From: Nocardia wallacei
GTDB taxonomy: Bacteria > Actinomycetota > Actinomycetes > Mycobacteriales > Mycobacteriaceae
DNA length: 47,596 nucleotides
Direction of reading: 5' to 3'
NCBI RefSeq assembly: GCF_029868745.1
Contig: NZ_JARWOP010000259.1
Coordinates: 1-47,596 of the forward strand
The translations under genes and the position numbers were made by a program. Numbering within the stretch: the stretch's first letter is position 1; the number at the start of each line of letters is the position of its first letter. The notes under the pieces are model-generated. The model searched no databases, was not told the origin of the DNA, and saw only the letters and a list, made by a program, of their open reading frames with translations. This document shows, in pieces, positions 7,448 through 17,509 of the stretch.

Positions 7448-10400
7448 TCGACGGTGCCGCCGTGTCGACACCGGACCAGGTTGCCACCGACTGGCTCCGG
7501 GCGGCGACGTCGGGCGGCCTGCCGATACCGGGCCGGGCACGCTGGCAGCCGCTGCGGGTCGGCATCGCCAACCTGTGGGAATACGACGCCGCCGAATTCT
7601 GGTTCGCCGACGGACGATTGGTGCTGCGTGGCGGCAACGGCACCGGCAAGACCAAGGTGCTCGAACTGACGACCCTCATGCTGCTGCGCGGCGAGATCCA
7701 GCCCGCCGTGCTGGACCCGTTCGGTTCCCAGCACCGCACCATGAGCTTCAACCTGCTGCCCAGCGGCGACGGCGACGACCCGCGCGAGCCCGCCGACGCC
7801 GGACTCGGCTACGCCTGGGTGGAGTTCGGCCGTTGCGCCGCCGACGGCACGCCGCACTATTTCGTCTGCGGACTCGGTGCGTCCGCGCGCCGCGGCACCG
7901 GCGGAAACGCGGTCACGACATGGCATTTCGTCACTCGAAAACGGCCCGGCGCGGACTTTCGGTTGACCACGGCCGGGGTCGCCCTCGAACAGCGGGACCT
8001 GAAACGGATCGACGGTATTACCGTACCGACGAACGCCACCGCCTACCGCGCGCGGCTCGCAGAGGAACTGTTCGGCCTGTCGGCCGAGTCCTACGACAAC
8101 CTCACCGAACTGCTCAAGCAGTTGCGCAAGCCGAAACTCGGTGAGCGGCTCAACCCGGTCGGCCTGGCCGCGACGCTACGGGATGCGTTGCCGCCGTTGG
8201 CCACCCACGAGATCAATCAGCTCGCCGACGGTTGGGAACACCTCGAGCAGTTGCGCGTGGCCATGCAGCGCACCGAGGACGCCGCCCGCGCTATCGCCCT
8301 GTTCGCGCGCACCGGCTGGCGACCCTGGGCGCGCATCGTGATGCGCCGCAGATCCGACGAAATGGCCTCCGCCACAACCAGTCTCGACAACACGACGACC
8401 GCGAAGAAGGCCGCCGAGACACAATTGGAGCAGGCACGGGCCGCGCTGAGACAAGCGCGCACGGACTTGGCCACCGCCAAACAGGAACGTGCCGACAGCG
8501 ACACCGCGTTGCGCGAACTGCTCGAGTCCCGGTCCTACCGGGATGCCGTCGCGGCAACCGGTCGCGTCGCCGCCCTACAACGCGAATGTGCCGACCTGGA
8601 TGGCCAGTACACCGCGGCAGGGGGCCGGCTCGAACGGGAGCGCGCCTCGGAGAGCGCCGCCGCCGAACGCGTCACGGTGGCCCGCGCCGAGGCACAACGG
8701 GCGGGTGAGACCGTCACCGCCGCCGAACGTTCGCTCGAGGCCGCGGCCGACGACGCGGGTCTCGCCGATGCCGTCACCCACCACCTGCCGGGCCGTGACA
8801 TCGACGCGTTGATCAGCGAATTGCAGTCGCGCCGAGAGCGTTTCGAGCACCTGCGGCGACTCGATTCGGCGCGTGCCGAGGCCGAACGACGGGTGGAACG
8901 TTCCGGGCACGCCGTGGAGCGCGCCGCGCAGGCCGTCGAGAATGCGCGCGATGACGAGGCCCGGGCCCTCACGGCCGTGCAACGCGATGCCGAAACCCTC
9001 ACCGAACAGGTCAGGGCATGGGCGGCCGCAGCAGACGTGGCGGCCTGTTCCGACACCGTGGTCGGCGAATGGTGCGACCTGATCGCCGATCTGACGGTCA
9101 TCGACGATGATGGCGGCGTTCCACGGCACGCCTCGGTAATCGAGGCGATGCGCGGACACCTCAGCGGCGTCCGGGCGATCTGGACCGACCGCGTCCAAGA
9201 ACTCCGCCTCGAACATGCTCCCCTTGCGGCACAACGTGTTACAATCGCCGACCAGCTAGGGCAAGCACGTCAGCGCACCGAGTCCGCGCCACCCGCACCG
9301 ACGTCGTGGCGGCGACGGGAGCGGCCGGACGCTCCGGACGCGGCCGGAGCGCCTCTGTGGCGGTTGCTCAATCCCGCGCCGGGCCTCGACGACGACGCGC
9401 TTGCGGTCCTCGAAGCGGCCCTGGCCGCCTCCGGCCTGCTGGATGCCTGGGTAACGCCGGACGGCGCGGTGGACTTCGGCGCACCGGAGGTGACCGCGTT
9501 TGCCCGCGACGGTGTCGGTGCCGACCACCCCAACCTGCTGTCGGTGCTCATGCCGGTCTCCTACGGCGGCGTCCCCATGCCCGTGGTCGAACGGGTGCTG
9601 GCGGGAATCGGCTGGCGCGACCACAACGGCGGTGTGGCGCTCGACGACCGCGATTGGGTTGCGGCAGAAGGGAGTTGGCACGTCGGCGGGCTCGCCGGCC
9701 GGGCCGAGCCGACCGGTCCGGCCGCCTATATCGGCGCCGCCGCGCGCGAGGCAGCACGCGCGCGCCTCATCGCACGACTGGAAACCGAACTCACCGAACT
9801 CGACGGCCGATTGGCCGAACTCGACGATCAGCTGACCGCCGCCCAGGATGCGCTGACCCGGCTGCAGGCCGAAGAACGTGCACTGCCCGTCGACGGGGAA
9901 CGAGCGGTCACGAGCACAGTGGTCCGGTGGGCGGAACGCTGCCGGGCCACGACGACGCTGGCCGAGGAACTCGCGACAGCCGAAGGCGTCCACGCGTCCG
10001 AACAGACACGGCACGATCAGGCCCGCGCCGCATTCGCCGACTTCGCGAGCGCACACCGGTTCCCGTTGACCGGACTCGACGAGCTGCGCGAGGCGCTCAC
10101 CGAGTTCCGCACCAGGGTGGGCAACTATTCCCACGCCCTCACACAACAGGATCTGTACTCCGACAAGCTCAACGAGTCGATGGCACAGCACGCCGAACGC
10201 GAACGCGCACGCAAGCTGGCCGACGAGGAACTCGCCGACGTGGACACCCGCCGACGCAAGGCACGAGTCCAACTGGACACCGCCCGGAACGCGCTGGGCG
10301 CGGGACACCGGGAACAGCTCGACCGCAAGAACACACTCGAGGCGCGGCTGACCCGGCTGACCGATCGCATCGACACCGTTGGCGACGAACTCACCCGGGC

Positions 10401-11667
10401 GGGCACGGCGGAGGCGCGGGCCGAGGAGGTCCTGCGCAACCACGAGGAGCGCCGCGCCGAGGCCGAACTGCGGCGGGACGCGGCGATGACCGCGCTCTGG
10501 GAGGCCGTCGGCAACGGACTCACCCAGCCGCTGGGCATCGAACCGCCAGAACGCCAGAACGTCCAGGCGGCCAGGGAATTCGCGGCCATCGTTCGGCGCG
10601 AGGTCGCGACCAAGGCCGAAGCGGCCGACGAGGACCGCGCCTGGCGGCACTGCCTGGTGAAAATGGAGGAGCTGCGGCAGGCCCTGCTCCCGCAACAGGA
10701 CGCCCGGGTACTCGACGAGGACAACACTCTGCCCCGGGTGGAAATCCACAGCGACTCCATTCACGGCTTCCAACTGCCACCCGACGCCGCCGACACCCTG
10801 GCCCAACGGGTGGCCGAGCAACGCCACAGCTATGACGCCGAACAGCAGCGAGTGCTGGCCACGTTGCTCGGCTCGACCTTCATCGAACACCTCAAGGACC
10901 GCCTCGACTACACCACCCGCACCTTCGCCAATATCAACGACCACCTGGCGAAACACCCCACGCGCCAGGGACATGCGGTGCGCGTGGTCTGCGAGCCCGA
11001 TCCCTCCGATCCCGACGCGGAGGCAGTCGTCGGAGCGCTCGGCCGCGGCTATCACGAACTGTCACCGGATCGGCAGGAGATGGTGCGCGAATTCCTCGCC
11101 CGCAAGATCGACGAGGCCCGCAGTGAGGCCACCGCCGAAGGCGCCGCGGACTGGAAGCAGCAACTCACCAAGGCCCTCGACTACCGCGGGTGGCTCAAGA
11201 TCAGCCTGCAGTACCGTCCCGGAGCCGCCAGCAGGTGGGCCTTGTTCGACGCGGCCCGCCACGGCGCGAAATCCGGTGGCGAGAAAGTTGTGCTGCTCTC
11301 ACAACCGCTGTTCGCGGCGGCAGTTGTCGCCTACGACGCCGCCGCCGAACACGCCCCGCGCTGGGTGTGGCTCGACGAGGCGATGACCGGAGTAGACGCG
11401 CAGATCAAGGCGTCGTTCATGGGGCTCACGGTCGACTTCGAGCTCGACATCATGCTCACCGCCCACGACGAATGGTGCACCTACGATACGGTGCCCGCCG
11501 TCGCGGTCTACGACCTCGCGCGCGAACGTCACCTGCCCGGTGTCGACGCCCTGCCCTACCTCTGGTGCGGCGGCACCCTCACCAGCGTGAACGTCGACCG
11601 ACTGGGTGTAGCTGAGCAGTCGGCACCACCGGCGGACGCGGGATTGCTGGGACTGCTCGATGACTGA
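7444..11667 (+). CDS. jetC: Wadjet protein JetC (SMC-like ATPase, TIGR02680 family)
   Basis: The 1,407-residue SMC-type motor of Wadjet, which uses ATP to extrude DNA loops and so sense plasmid size. The head domain comes first: Walker A GGNGTGKT is at residues 63-70. Two very long coiled-coil arms follow (about 290-600 and 760-1050), rich in Ala, Glu and Arg. Between them lies a hinge-like globular part with PVSYGGVPMPVVERVLAGIG. The C-terminal half-head holds the signature KSGGEKVVLLSQPLF and Walker B WVWLDEAMTGVD. ATG 7444 is preceded by GGAGG and overlaps the jetB stop; an upstream extension to 7363 would lie inside jetB. The gene ends eight bases inside jetD. Everything needed for an active ATPase is present. 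Confidence 0.93.
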   Translation: MIDGAAVSTPDQVATDWLRAATSGGLPIPGRARWQPLRVGIANLWEYDAAEFWFADGRLVLRGGNGTGKTKVLELTTLMLLRGEIQPAVLDPFGSQHRTMSFNLLPSGDGDDPREPADAGLGYAWVEFGRCAADGTPHYFVCGLGASARRGTGGNAVTTWHFVTRKRPGADFRLTTAGVALEQRDLKRIDGITVPTNATAYRARLAEELFGLSAESYDNLTELLKQLRKPKLGERLNPVGLAATLRDALPPLATHEINQLADGWEHLEQLRVAMQRTEDAARAIALFARTGWRPWARIVMRRRSDEMASATTSLDNTTTAKKAAETQLEQARAALRQARTDLATAKQERADSDTALRELLESRSYRDAVAATGRVAALQRECADLDGQYTAAGGRLERERASESAAAERVTVARAEAQRAGETVTAAERSLEAAADDAGLADAVTHHLPGRDIDALISELQSRRERFEHLRRLDSARAEAERRVERSGHAVERAAQAVENARDDEARALTAVQRDAETLTEQVRAWAAAADVAACSDTVVGEWCDLIADLTVIDDDGGVPRHASVIEAMRGHLSGVRAIWTDRVQELRLEHAPLAAQRVTIADQLGQARQRTESAPPAPTSWRRRERPDAPDAAGAPLWRLLNPAPGLDDDALAVLEAALAASGLLDAWVTPDGAVDFGAPEVTAFARDGVGADHPNLLSVLMPVSYGGVPMPVVERVLAGIGWRDHNGGVALDDRDWVAAEGSWHVGGLAGRAEPTGPAAYIGAAAREAARARLIARLETELTELDGRLAELDDQLTAAQDALTRLQAEERALPVDGERAVTSTVVRWAERCRATTTLAEELATAEGVHASEQTRHDQARAAFADFASAHRFPLTGLDELREALTEFRTRVGNYSHALTQQDLYSDKLNESMAQHAERERARKLADEELADVDTRRRKARVQLDTARNALGAGHREQLDRKNTLEARLTRLTDRIDTVGDELTRAGTAEARAEEVLRNHEERRAEAELRRDAAMTALWEAVGNGLTQPLGIEPPERQNVQAAREFAAIVRREVATKAEAADEDRAWRHCLVKMEELRQALLPQQDARVLDEDNTLPRVEIHSDSIHGFQLPPDAADTLAQRVAEQRHSYDAEQQRVLATLLGSTFIEHLKDRLDYTTRTFANINDHLAKHPTRQGHAVRVVCEPDPSDPDAEAVVGALGRGYHELSPDRQEMVREFLARKIDEARSEATAEGAADWKQQLTKALDYRGWLKISLQYRPGAASRWALFDAARHGAKSGGEKVVLLSQPLFAAAVVAYDAAAEHAPRWVWLDEAMTGVDAQIKASFMGLTVDFELDIMLTAHDEWCTYDTVPAVAVYDLARERHLPGVDALPYLWCGGTLTSVNVDRLGVAEQSAPPADAGLLGLLDD

Positions 11668-12844
11668 CGGCGACCTACCCGACGGGCTGCGGGCCTGGGC
11701 CGAACTGCCCGGGCCCGCGTCGGTCCTCGATGCGATTCGCCGGCGGGCGCGCCGCGGCGCACAACTGGAGACCGGGTCACTGCGGGTCGACCTGACCGCC
11801 GGACGACGCCGCCAAGTGGCCCGCCTACTGGGAACGGCCTGGGAGGTGTCCGGACGCCCGGTCTCGCTACCGGCACTGACCCGCGGACTTGCTGACCACG
11901 GGCTCACCATCCGGCAATTCGTCGAAACCCTCGACGGCACGCCACTGGTCGCACGCCGCGACATCGCCGCAGCCGAATACCGTGCGGCCCAACAAGAAAG
12001 GCAGCACGTCGAGCACACCCTCACCGCCGCGGGCATCACCGGCGCCAGCATCGACGCGTGGCTGTCCGCCCCCGGCGCGCCACGCCCGGGGACCGGAGCC
12101 ACGGCGGCGCTCGCCGGCCGCATCGCTCGCGTGTGGCCGCAGCTGCCCTGGGCAGGACCGCCCACCCGGCTCGCACAACTGGCCGCCACCGCGGCAGACG
12201 GCGCGCACGGCCTCGACTACGACACCGATCTGGGTCGGGCGGTGGCACGCCTCATCGCGGCAACAGCCGGTGTCGCGCGGCCGAAGCGACCGGGGCGCGA
12301 ATGGCGAGCGGCCTGGGCGGCCGCCGGCGTACGGTGCGACACCGTCTCCTCACGCGTGCTCACCCTCAACCTGCCACTCGACATCACCGCCGGCCACCGT
12401 CGCGGGGTGCCGCTGTGGCTGACCCTGCGCGATATGACCGGCCCCTGGCACTTCACCCCGATACCGTCACGGCTCTACGTATGCGAGAACCCCACCATCA
12501 TCGAGGCTGCCGCCGATGAACTGGGCGCCGACTGCCCGCCACTGGTCTGCACCGACGGCATCCCCTCCCTCGCCGCACTCGATCTCATCGCAGGCGCGGC
12601 CGGTCAGGACATCACGATCCTCGTGCGCGCTGATATCGACCGCGCCGGTTTCACGATTACGGACACCCTCCAGTCCGTCGCCCCCGCAGCCACGCCCTGG
12701 CGATTCGACATCAATACGTACACAACACATTTCGGCATACCTGCCGACGCGGCGACACTCGTCGAGATCCACCACCGCCACGGCCGGGACCTGCACGAAG
12801 AGGTTCTCCTGCCCCAGCTGCTCGATGACCTGCGAATTGTCTGA
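11660..12844 (+). CDS. jetD: Wadjet nuclease JetD (DUF2399 / TIGR02679 family, Toprim fold)
   Basis: A 394-residue protein that cleaves the plasmid captured by the JetABC motor. The C-terminal third is a Toprim domain related to topoisomerase VI and Spo11. Glu276 lies in LYVCENPTIIEAAADEL, a glycine-containing strand follows (VCTDGIPS), and the metal-binding pair is D325-x-D327 in ILVRADIDRAG. The N-terminal two-thirds are the helical DUF3323-like arm (SVLDAIRRRARRGAQLETGS, then VARLLGTAWEVSGRP). The start ATG lies eight bases before the jetC stop, so the two are translationally coupled. The four Wadjet genes end here, followed by a 483-bp gap before BREX. All catalytic acids seen in the family appear intact. 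Confidence 0.92.
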   Translation: MTDGDLPDGLRAWAELPGPASVLDAIRRRARRGAQLETGSLRVDLTAGRRRQVARLLGTAWEVSGRPVSLPALTRGLADHGLTIRQFVETLDGTPLVARRDIAAAEYRAAQQERQHVEHTLTAAGITGASIDAWLSAPGAPRPGTGATAALAGRIARVWPQLPWAGPPTRLAQLAATAADGAHGLDYDTDLGRAVARLIAATAGVARPKRPGREWRAAWAAAGVRCDTVSSRVLTLNLPLDITAGHRRGVPLWLTLRDMTGPWHFTPIPSRLYVCENPTIIEAAADELGADCPPLVCTDGIPSLAALDLIAGAAGQDITILVRADIDRAGFTITDTLQSVAPAATPWRFDINTYTTHFGIPADAATLVEIHHRHGRDLHEEVLLPQLLDDLRIV

Positions 12845-13327
12845 ATCGGCCGGGCTCCGCCCCGCAAGCATGGTCCACGGTGACCGTATGTCGGCAACGA
12901 ACTACCCGATCATGCTGGTACCCGCGGGTTCGGCCGGCGATCGGAGATCGCTGGCGCATTCGGCGCGCTGATCAACGTGATTGAGCACCCTACCGCCGGC
13001 TACGGACGGATCGTGGGGTATGACCACCGGAGATTGCGACCGAAACGGCTGCCGACAGGGTGCGCTGTGAAAAAGCCTGCACCTGCGCCGCTCTCACGCG
13101 CCGCGGCGCCGACGAAGGCGGCCGGTCGGCCGCGGCGTCCTCCTCGCCGGACCTGATTTCCGATCACCATGGCGGATCTCGAATTTAGGCCGTACATCCG
13201 GACATTTGCACAAAGATCGGTTGCAGGAACAACCACCTTGGCGTGCGTGATTCGGCGAGCCGGGGTTGAGCAGGCAGAATGAATCAGTTCGTATCGAGCG
13301 CCGACCGGTTCGAAGGAGTGGGAGCCC
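12845..13327 (+). promoter_or_regulatory. Gap between Wadjet and BREX, likely pglW leader and promoter region
   Basis: These 483 bases carry no convincing gene. A 27-codon frame (12,889-12,971, MSATNYPIMLVPAGSAGDRR...) has no recognisable homology. A GC-rich block contains an inverted repeat with arms at 13,099-13,107 and 13,129-13,137 (CGCCGCGGC/GCCGCGGCG), which could form a strong hairpin ending the Wadjet transcript or sitting in the BREX leader. A clean ribosome-binding site (AAGGAG and GGAG) precedes the pglW ATG. I could not assign a confident -35/-10 pair. As the only real gap in 26 kb of overlapping genes, it is the natural place for the BREX promoter. Confidence 0.45.
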
Positions 13328-16300
13328 ATGCTGGGCGATGACCGTTGGGTTGAGGTCAGTCCCTCACAGTTCTCCTGGGAACAGGAGGGCCTGCAGATCG
13401 TTCGGCAGTTGCTGCCTGACGCCCCGCCCTTTCGTGCCTGGTCCAACTTCGAATTCCGCGACAATCACGGCCGTTGGCACGAAATCGACCTCGCGGTTCT
13501 CGCGCGCGATCGGCTGTACCTGATCGAGCTCAAGTACTGGAAGGGTGTCCTCTCGGGCGACGACTACCGCTGGGCCCGTACCGGGCACCGCCCCGCGGAC
13601 TCTCCGCTGTTGCTCGCCCGTCGCAAGGCGCAGTACTTCAGCAGCTTGCTCAAAGACAAACTCGCAGAGATCAGCCGGGGCCAAGCGCCCCGTAATACCG
13701 TCCCGTGGGTGCAGGAGCTGGTATTTCTGCATCACCCGAAGCTGGTCTGCCAGCTTCCGCTCGGTTCACGCCAGGGACTATGCGGCCTGGACAGCGCGGT
13801 TACCACCTCGGGGTTGCAACCGATCTCGGAAGTCCTGCTTGCCCCGGCCGACCGCAAGCCGGTGTCCGAGAAGCAATCCGCGTTGATCGCCGGATTGATC
13901 GACAAGATCGGCATTGCCGAGCGGCGACAGCGCGAAGTCGGCTCCTGGGTAATCGACGATCCGCTCGACGACGGCGAGGGCTGGCAGGACTGGAACGGCT
14001 TTCACCACGCAGACCAGCGACAGCACGTCCGGATCCGCTTCTACCCGCAGAAGCCCGGCACGTCGTCGGCAGAGCAAGTGGAGCACGTGCGGGCAGTCGA
14101 GCACGGGTTCCGCGTCCTCACCAGGCTTCGCCACGACAGCATCCAGGTGCCACGCGATGTGGTGAAGGACGTCGAGCTGGGCGTCGGCCTGGTCTTCGAC
14201 CAGCCTACGGACTACACACGGCTCGACCTCTGGCTGGCCGAGCACCACCTCGGCTTGGAGCAACAGCTCGAACTGCTGCACGAGATCGCCGGCGCGGTGC
14301 GTTACGCGCACCGGCACCGGGTCGTGCATCGTCTGCTGTGCCAGCGCGCAGTCTCGGTGCGCCTGAGTGGAAGTCGCCCGGTTTCGATGGTGACGGACTG
14401 GGACAACGCGGGTGTACTACCGGCGAATGCGGAAGCCGGAGTCACCAAGATCTCGTCCGGCCCGCTGTCCGGCTTGGCGGGTGACACCACCGAGGCCCGA
14501 CTGCTGGCTGCACCGGAGGGCCGCCGACCCGCCGACCCGGCCCGCATGGATGTCTTCGGTCTGGGTGTACTGGCCTATTTCCTGCTCACTGGAGTCTCGC
14601 CTGCCACCGAGCGCGGCGAGCTACTGGAGCGATTGCGCCGCGATCACGGGCTGGACCCGTCCGCGGATTTGCCGCAGATCTCCTCGCCACTGCGCAAACT
14701 GATCATCGATGCGACCCGGCCCGGTCCGGCAGAGCGACTGGGCAGCGTTGCCGAATTTCTGGCGCGGCTGGACGAAGTCCGCGCCGAGCTGGTCGGCGTC
14801 GAAGGACGCACCGATCCGCTGGAGGCCGGCCCCGGAGCGTTGCTCGATGATCGTTTCGAGTACAAACAACGCCTGGGCGCCGGATCCACCGCGGTCGGAA
14901 TCTTGGTGGCGGACCGGCAGGCCGGAGGCGCGAAGCGCGTGCTCAAGGTCGCCAAGGACGATTCGGCTGCGGCGCGGCTGCAGGCCGAGGCAGATGTTTT
15001 GGGACGTCTCGACCACGACCGTATTGCCCGGTTGCAGCAAGGCGTCGTACCGGTCGGCGGCCGGGCAACCCTGGTGTTGCAGTTCGCCGGCACCACCACC
15101 CTCGCCGAGGAGCTGTCCTCCCGCGGGCGCCTATCCATCGATCTGCTCGAACGCTGGGGCGTCGACCTGCTCTCCGCACTGGTGGCGTTGGAGCGCGAGG
15201 GTCTGGCCCACCGCGACATCAAACCGTCGAATCTCGGTGTGTGGTCCTCCAGCGGCCGCGCCGACACCCACCTGGTGCTGTTCGACTTTTCCATGGCCGG
15301 GGTCGACCCCAAGGATGTCAACGCCGGGACTCCGCCATATCACGATCCGTTCCTGGGATTGGGTGGCCGCAAACAATACGACAGCGCCGCCGAACGCTAC
15401 GGTGCTGCGGCTGTCTTGTTCGAGATGGCCACTGGCCGCACGCCTCAGTACGGCCCCGATCCGGATGCCAATGCTGCGGTCGTCGACGATGACGTCAGCA
15501 TCGAACTCGGCTTCTTCGAATCCGCGGTGGCCGATGCCCTCGCGGCGTTCTTCGCCTCTGCGCTCTCGCGTGAGGTGTCCAACCGCCCGGATACCGCCGA
15601 GGACATGCTTCGTGGCTGGCGTCGCGTGTTCAACGAACTCGACACCGCGTCCAAGATCGTCGACACCGACGCCGTCGCGGCCAAGGCCACCGTGGGCACC
15701 CCGCTCACCGATGCGGGCCTGTCCGCCCGCGCGGTTTCCGCGCTCGCCACCGCCCAAGTGGTGACGGTCGGCGAACTGCTCGCACTGGACCCGGCCAAAC
15801 TCAATTGGCTGTTGGGCAAGGAAGGTAAGGCCACCCGTCAGGAGGTCACCAAGCGGCGTGCGCAATGGCAGGAGAAGCTCGGCGAGCAGCGGGCCGTGTC
15901 CGGCGGTGACCTGCTCGATCTCGATCAGGCCGTGCAGCTGCTGCTGGCCGCGGTGCCGAAGAGCCGCGCGGGCACCAAACGCCAAGCTGCCGAGCTGCTG
16001 CTCGGTGAATGCGTGGGACTGGATGCCTTCGCCAATCAGAACGAACTCGGTGCCGCCCTGTCGAAGACGCCCATGCGCGCCGGGCAGGTGCTGCGGGAAC
16101 TGCAGAAGGATTGGGGCGAGAACCACGCCACCCGGCAACTCCTCGACGACGTAGTCGATGTTCTTCGCAAGGTGATCGCCGACTTCGGTGGAGTCGCCGC
16201 CATTTCCACCCTCACCTCCGAAGTCCGTGCGCTGCTGCCCAATTCGGACTCGACCGAACCGGACAAGCTCGCGGACCGCAAGGCCGAGGGCCTGATCCGG

Positions 16301-17509
16301 CTTGCCTTCGACCGCCTCGCCGAACACGAAAAGGCCGAGGGGGAAACCGAATTGGCACGTCGCCGCCATGGTGGCCGACTTGCTCTCGTCGCCGAGAACG
16401 AGGTCCTGCTGGCCGCCGCCGAGGCCGTGGGCCGCCGAGCCGACGAGTTGGTCTCGGATCGCGCCACATCGGTTGTCCCCACTGCAACCGCGGTTCGTGA
16501 GCTGAGTCAGGTTTTCGTCAGGGTGTGTGAGTCCGCCGACCTCACACCACCCGCACTATCTCCCGACCGGCTGATCCGCCTCGCCGCCGCCGCGTCGCGT
16601 TCTGCCCGGGCATCCGGTCGCAGCGAACTGCACAACCCGGGCTTGCCTACCTCAGTCGCTGTCAAGACGGCGCTCGCCGGCCTCGCTCAGTCCGCAAGCC
16701 TGGAACCGTCCGAACTGCGGGACCGGGTCGCCACTCGCTTTCCCGCCATCGACAGGCTGCCGCCTCGGCCCATGCTCGATCGCATCGTCGAGAACGCGGA
16801 CCTGGGCTTGGATTTCCGCGACGGCCGATACCGCTTCCACACGATCGCTCCTGCCAGCGACTCCCGCCTGCTCACACGAGACGGGGCCACCAACGTCCCT
16901 ACCCGTGCCGAGGGGACGACCACGACCGGCTGGGTTGGCTTCGACGAAGCCACTCGGACCGCCATCCTGGGCCGCAGCATCGACGAACACGGATTCCTCG
17001 CCATCGGCGTCACCATCGGCCGACGCCCCGGCAACCACCTGCGCGCCGCCGAACAGCTCGCCGCCGAGTACCACGGGGAGATCGTCGATGTCACCGGCGA
17101 AATCATCGCCGCTATGCGCAGTTTCGCGGAGAACCGGGTGCCGTGGGACGTGGTACGAGCCGCGGATGCCGCCACCCCATCCTCGCGTGATGCACGCGGG
17201 TTGCGGGCCCTCGTCGACCAGGTCGTCCCCCAGGCCATCAGCGACCTCGACAAGCGAATCTTCGGTCGACCCGCTGCCGGCCCTCTGATTCTTACCGAAC
17301 TATCTCCGTTGGCCCGTTACGGATTTCTCGACGCCGTGGCCCGCTGGAGCGACCTCACGGCGCAGCGGGCCCGTCCTGTCTGGGCGATCCTGCCGCAGAT
17401 GTGGCAACAGCGCGGCGCCCAGATCGACGGCAAACCAATCCAACTCGGCGCGCCCAGCGGCCAATTCGTTGAGTGGCAGAACAATTCCGCAATCGAGAGG
17501 GTGATGTGA
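13328..17509 (+). CDS. pglW: BREX type 2 serine/threonine kinase PglW (NERD + pseudokinase + kinase)
   Basis: A 1,393-residue kinase subunit of the type 2 BREX/Pgl phage-defence system. Residues about 15-110 form a NERD domain keeping a nuclease-like D54...E67-x-K69 pattern. Residues about 230-490 form a kinase fold that has lost catalysis: the HRD loop reads VVHRLLCQRAV (about 334) and the metal loop reads TDWDNAG, so it is a pseudokinase. A second kinase domain (about 505-780) looks active, with RLGAGSTAVG as the glycine loop, VLKVAK as the lysine strand and HRDIKPSN at about 628. Its DFG motif, however, is DFS (LFDFSMAG, about 652). A helix-hairpin-like segment (VGELLALDPAKLNWLLGKEG, about 815-835) and a long C-terminal region follow. 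The gene stop overlaps the pglX ATG by one base. Confidence 0.93.
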   Translation: MLGDDRWVEVSPSQFSWEQEGLQIVRQLLPDAPPFRAWSNFEFRDNHGRWHEIDLAVLARDRLYLIELKYWKGVLSGDDYRWARTGHRPADSPLLLARRKAQYFSSLLKDKLAEISRGQAPRNTVPWVQELVFLHHPKLVCQLPLGSRQGLCGLDSAVTTSGLQPISEVLLAPADRKPVSEKQSALIAGLIDKIGIAERRQREVGSWVIDDPLDDGEGWQDWNGFHHADQRQHVRIRFYPQKPGTSSAEQVEHVRAVEHGFRVLTRLRHDSIQVPRDVVKDVELGVGLVFDQPTDYTRLDLWLAEHHLGLEQQLELLHEIAGAVRYAHRHRVVHRLLCQRAVSVRLSGSRPVSMVTDWDNAGVLPANAEAGVTKISSGPLSGLAGDTTEARLLAAPEGRRPADPARMDVFGLGVLAYFLLTGVSPATERGELLERLRRDHGLDPSADLPQISSPLRKLIIDATRPGPAERLGSVAEFLARLDEVRAELVGVEGRTDPLEAGPGALLDDRFEYKQRLGAGSTAVGILVADRQAGGAKRVLKVAKDDSAAARLQAEADVLGRLDHDRIARLQQGVVPVGGRATLVLQFAGTTTLAEELSSRGRLSIDLLERWGVDLLSALVALEREGLAHRDIKPSNLGVWSSSGRADTHLVLFDFSMAGVDPKDVNAGTPPYHDPFLGLGGRKQYDSAAERYGAAAVLFEMATGRTPQYGPDPDANAAVVDDDVSIELGFFESAVADALAAFFASALSREVSNRPDTAEDMLRGWRRVFNELDTASKIVDTDAVAAKATVGTPLTDAGLSARAVSALATAQVVTVGELLALDPAKLNWLLGKEGKATRQEVTKRRAQWQEKLGEQRAVSGGDLLDLDQAVQLLLAAVPKSRAGTKRQAAELLLGECVGLDAFANQNELGAALSKTPMRAGQVLRELQKDWGENHATRQLLDDVVDVLRKVIADFGGVAAISTLTSEVRALLPNSDSTEPDKLADRKAEGLIRLAFDRLAEHEKAEGETELARRRHGGRLALVAENEVLLAAAEAVGRRADELVSDRATSVVPTATAVRELSQVFVRVCESADLTPPALSPDRLIRLAAAASRSARASGRSELHNPGLPTSVAVKTALAGLAQSASLEPSELRDRVATRFPAIDRLPPRPMLDRIVENADLGLDFRDGRYRFHTIAPASDSRLLTRDGATNVPTRAEGTTTTGWVGFDEATRTAILGRSIDEHGFLAIGVTIGRRPGNHLRAAEQLAAEYHGEIVDVTGEIIAAMRSFAENRVPWDVVRAADAATPSSRDARGLRALVDQVVPQAISDLDKRIFGRPAAGPLILTELSPLARYGFLDAVARWSDLTAQRARPVWAILPQMWQQRGAQIDGKPIQLGAPSGQFVEWQNNSAIERVM

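Noticed and set aside
9256..11055. 599-codon open frame on the minus strand
   Set aside because: Antisense of the JetC coiled-coil region; long shadow frames are expected in high-GC DNA with periodic Ala/Glu/Arg codons.
12889..12971. 27-codon frame between jetD and pglW
   Set aside because: Too short, no ribosome-binding site or similarity that I can see; kept only as a note in the gap.
15131..16369. 412-codon open frame on the minus strand
   Set aside because: Antisense of pglW; composition is Gly/Gln/His-rich with no recognisable domain.
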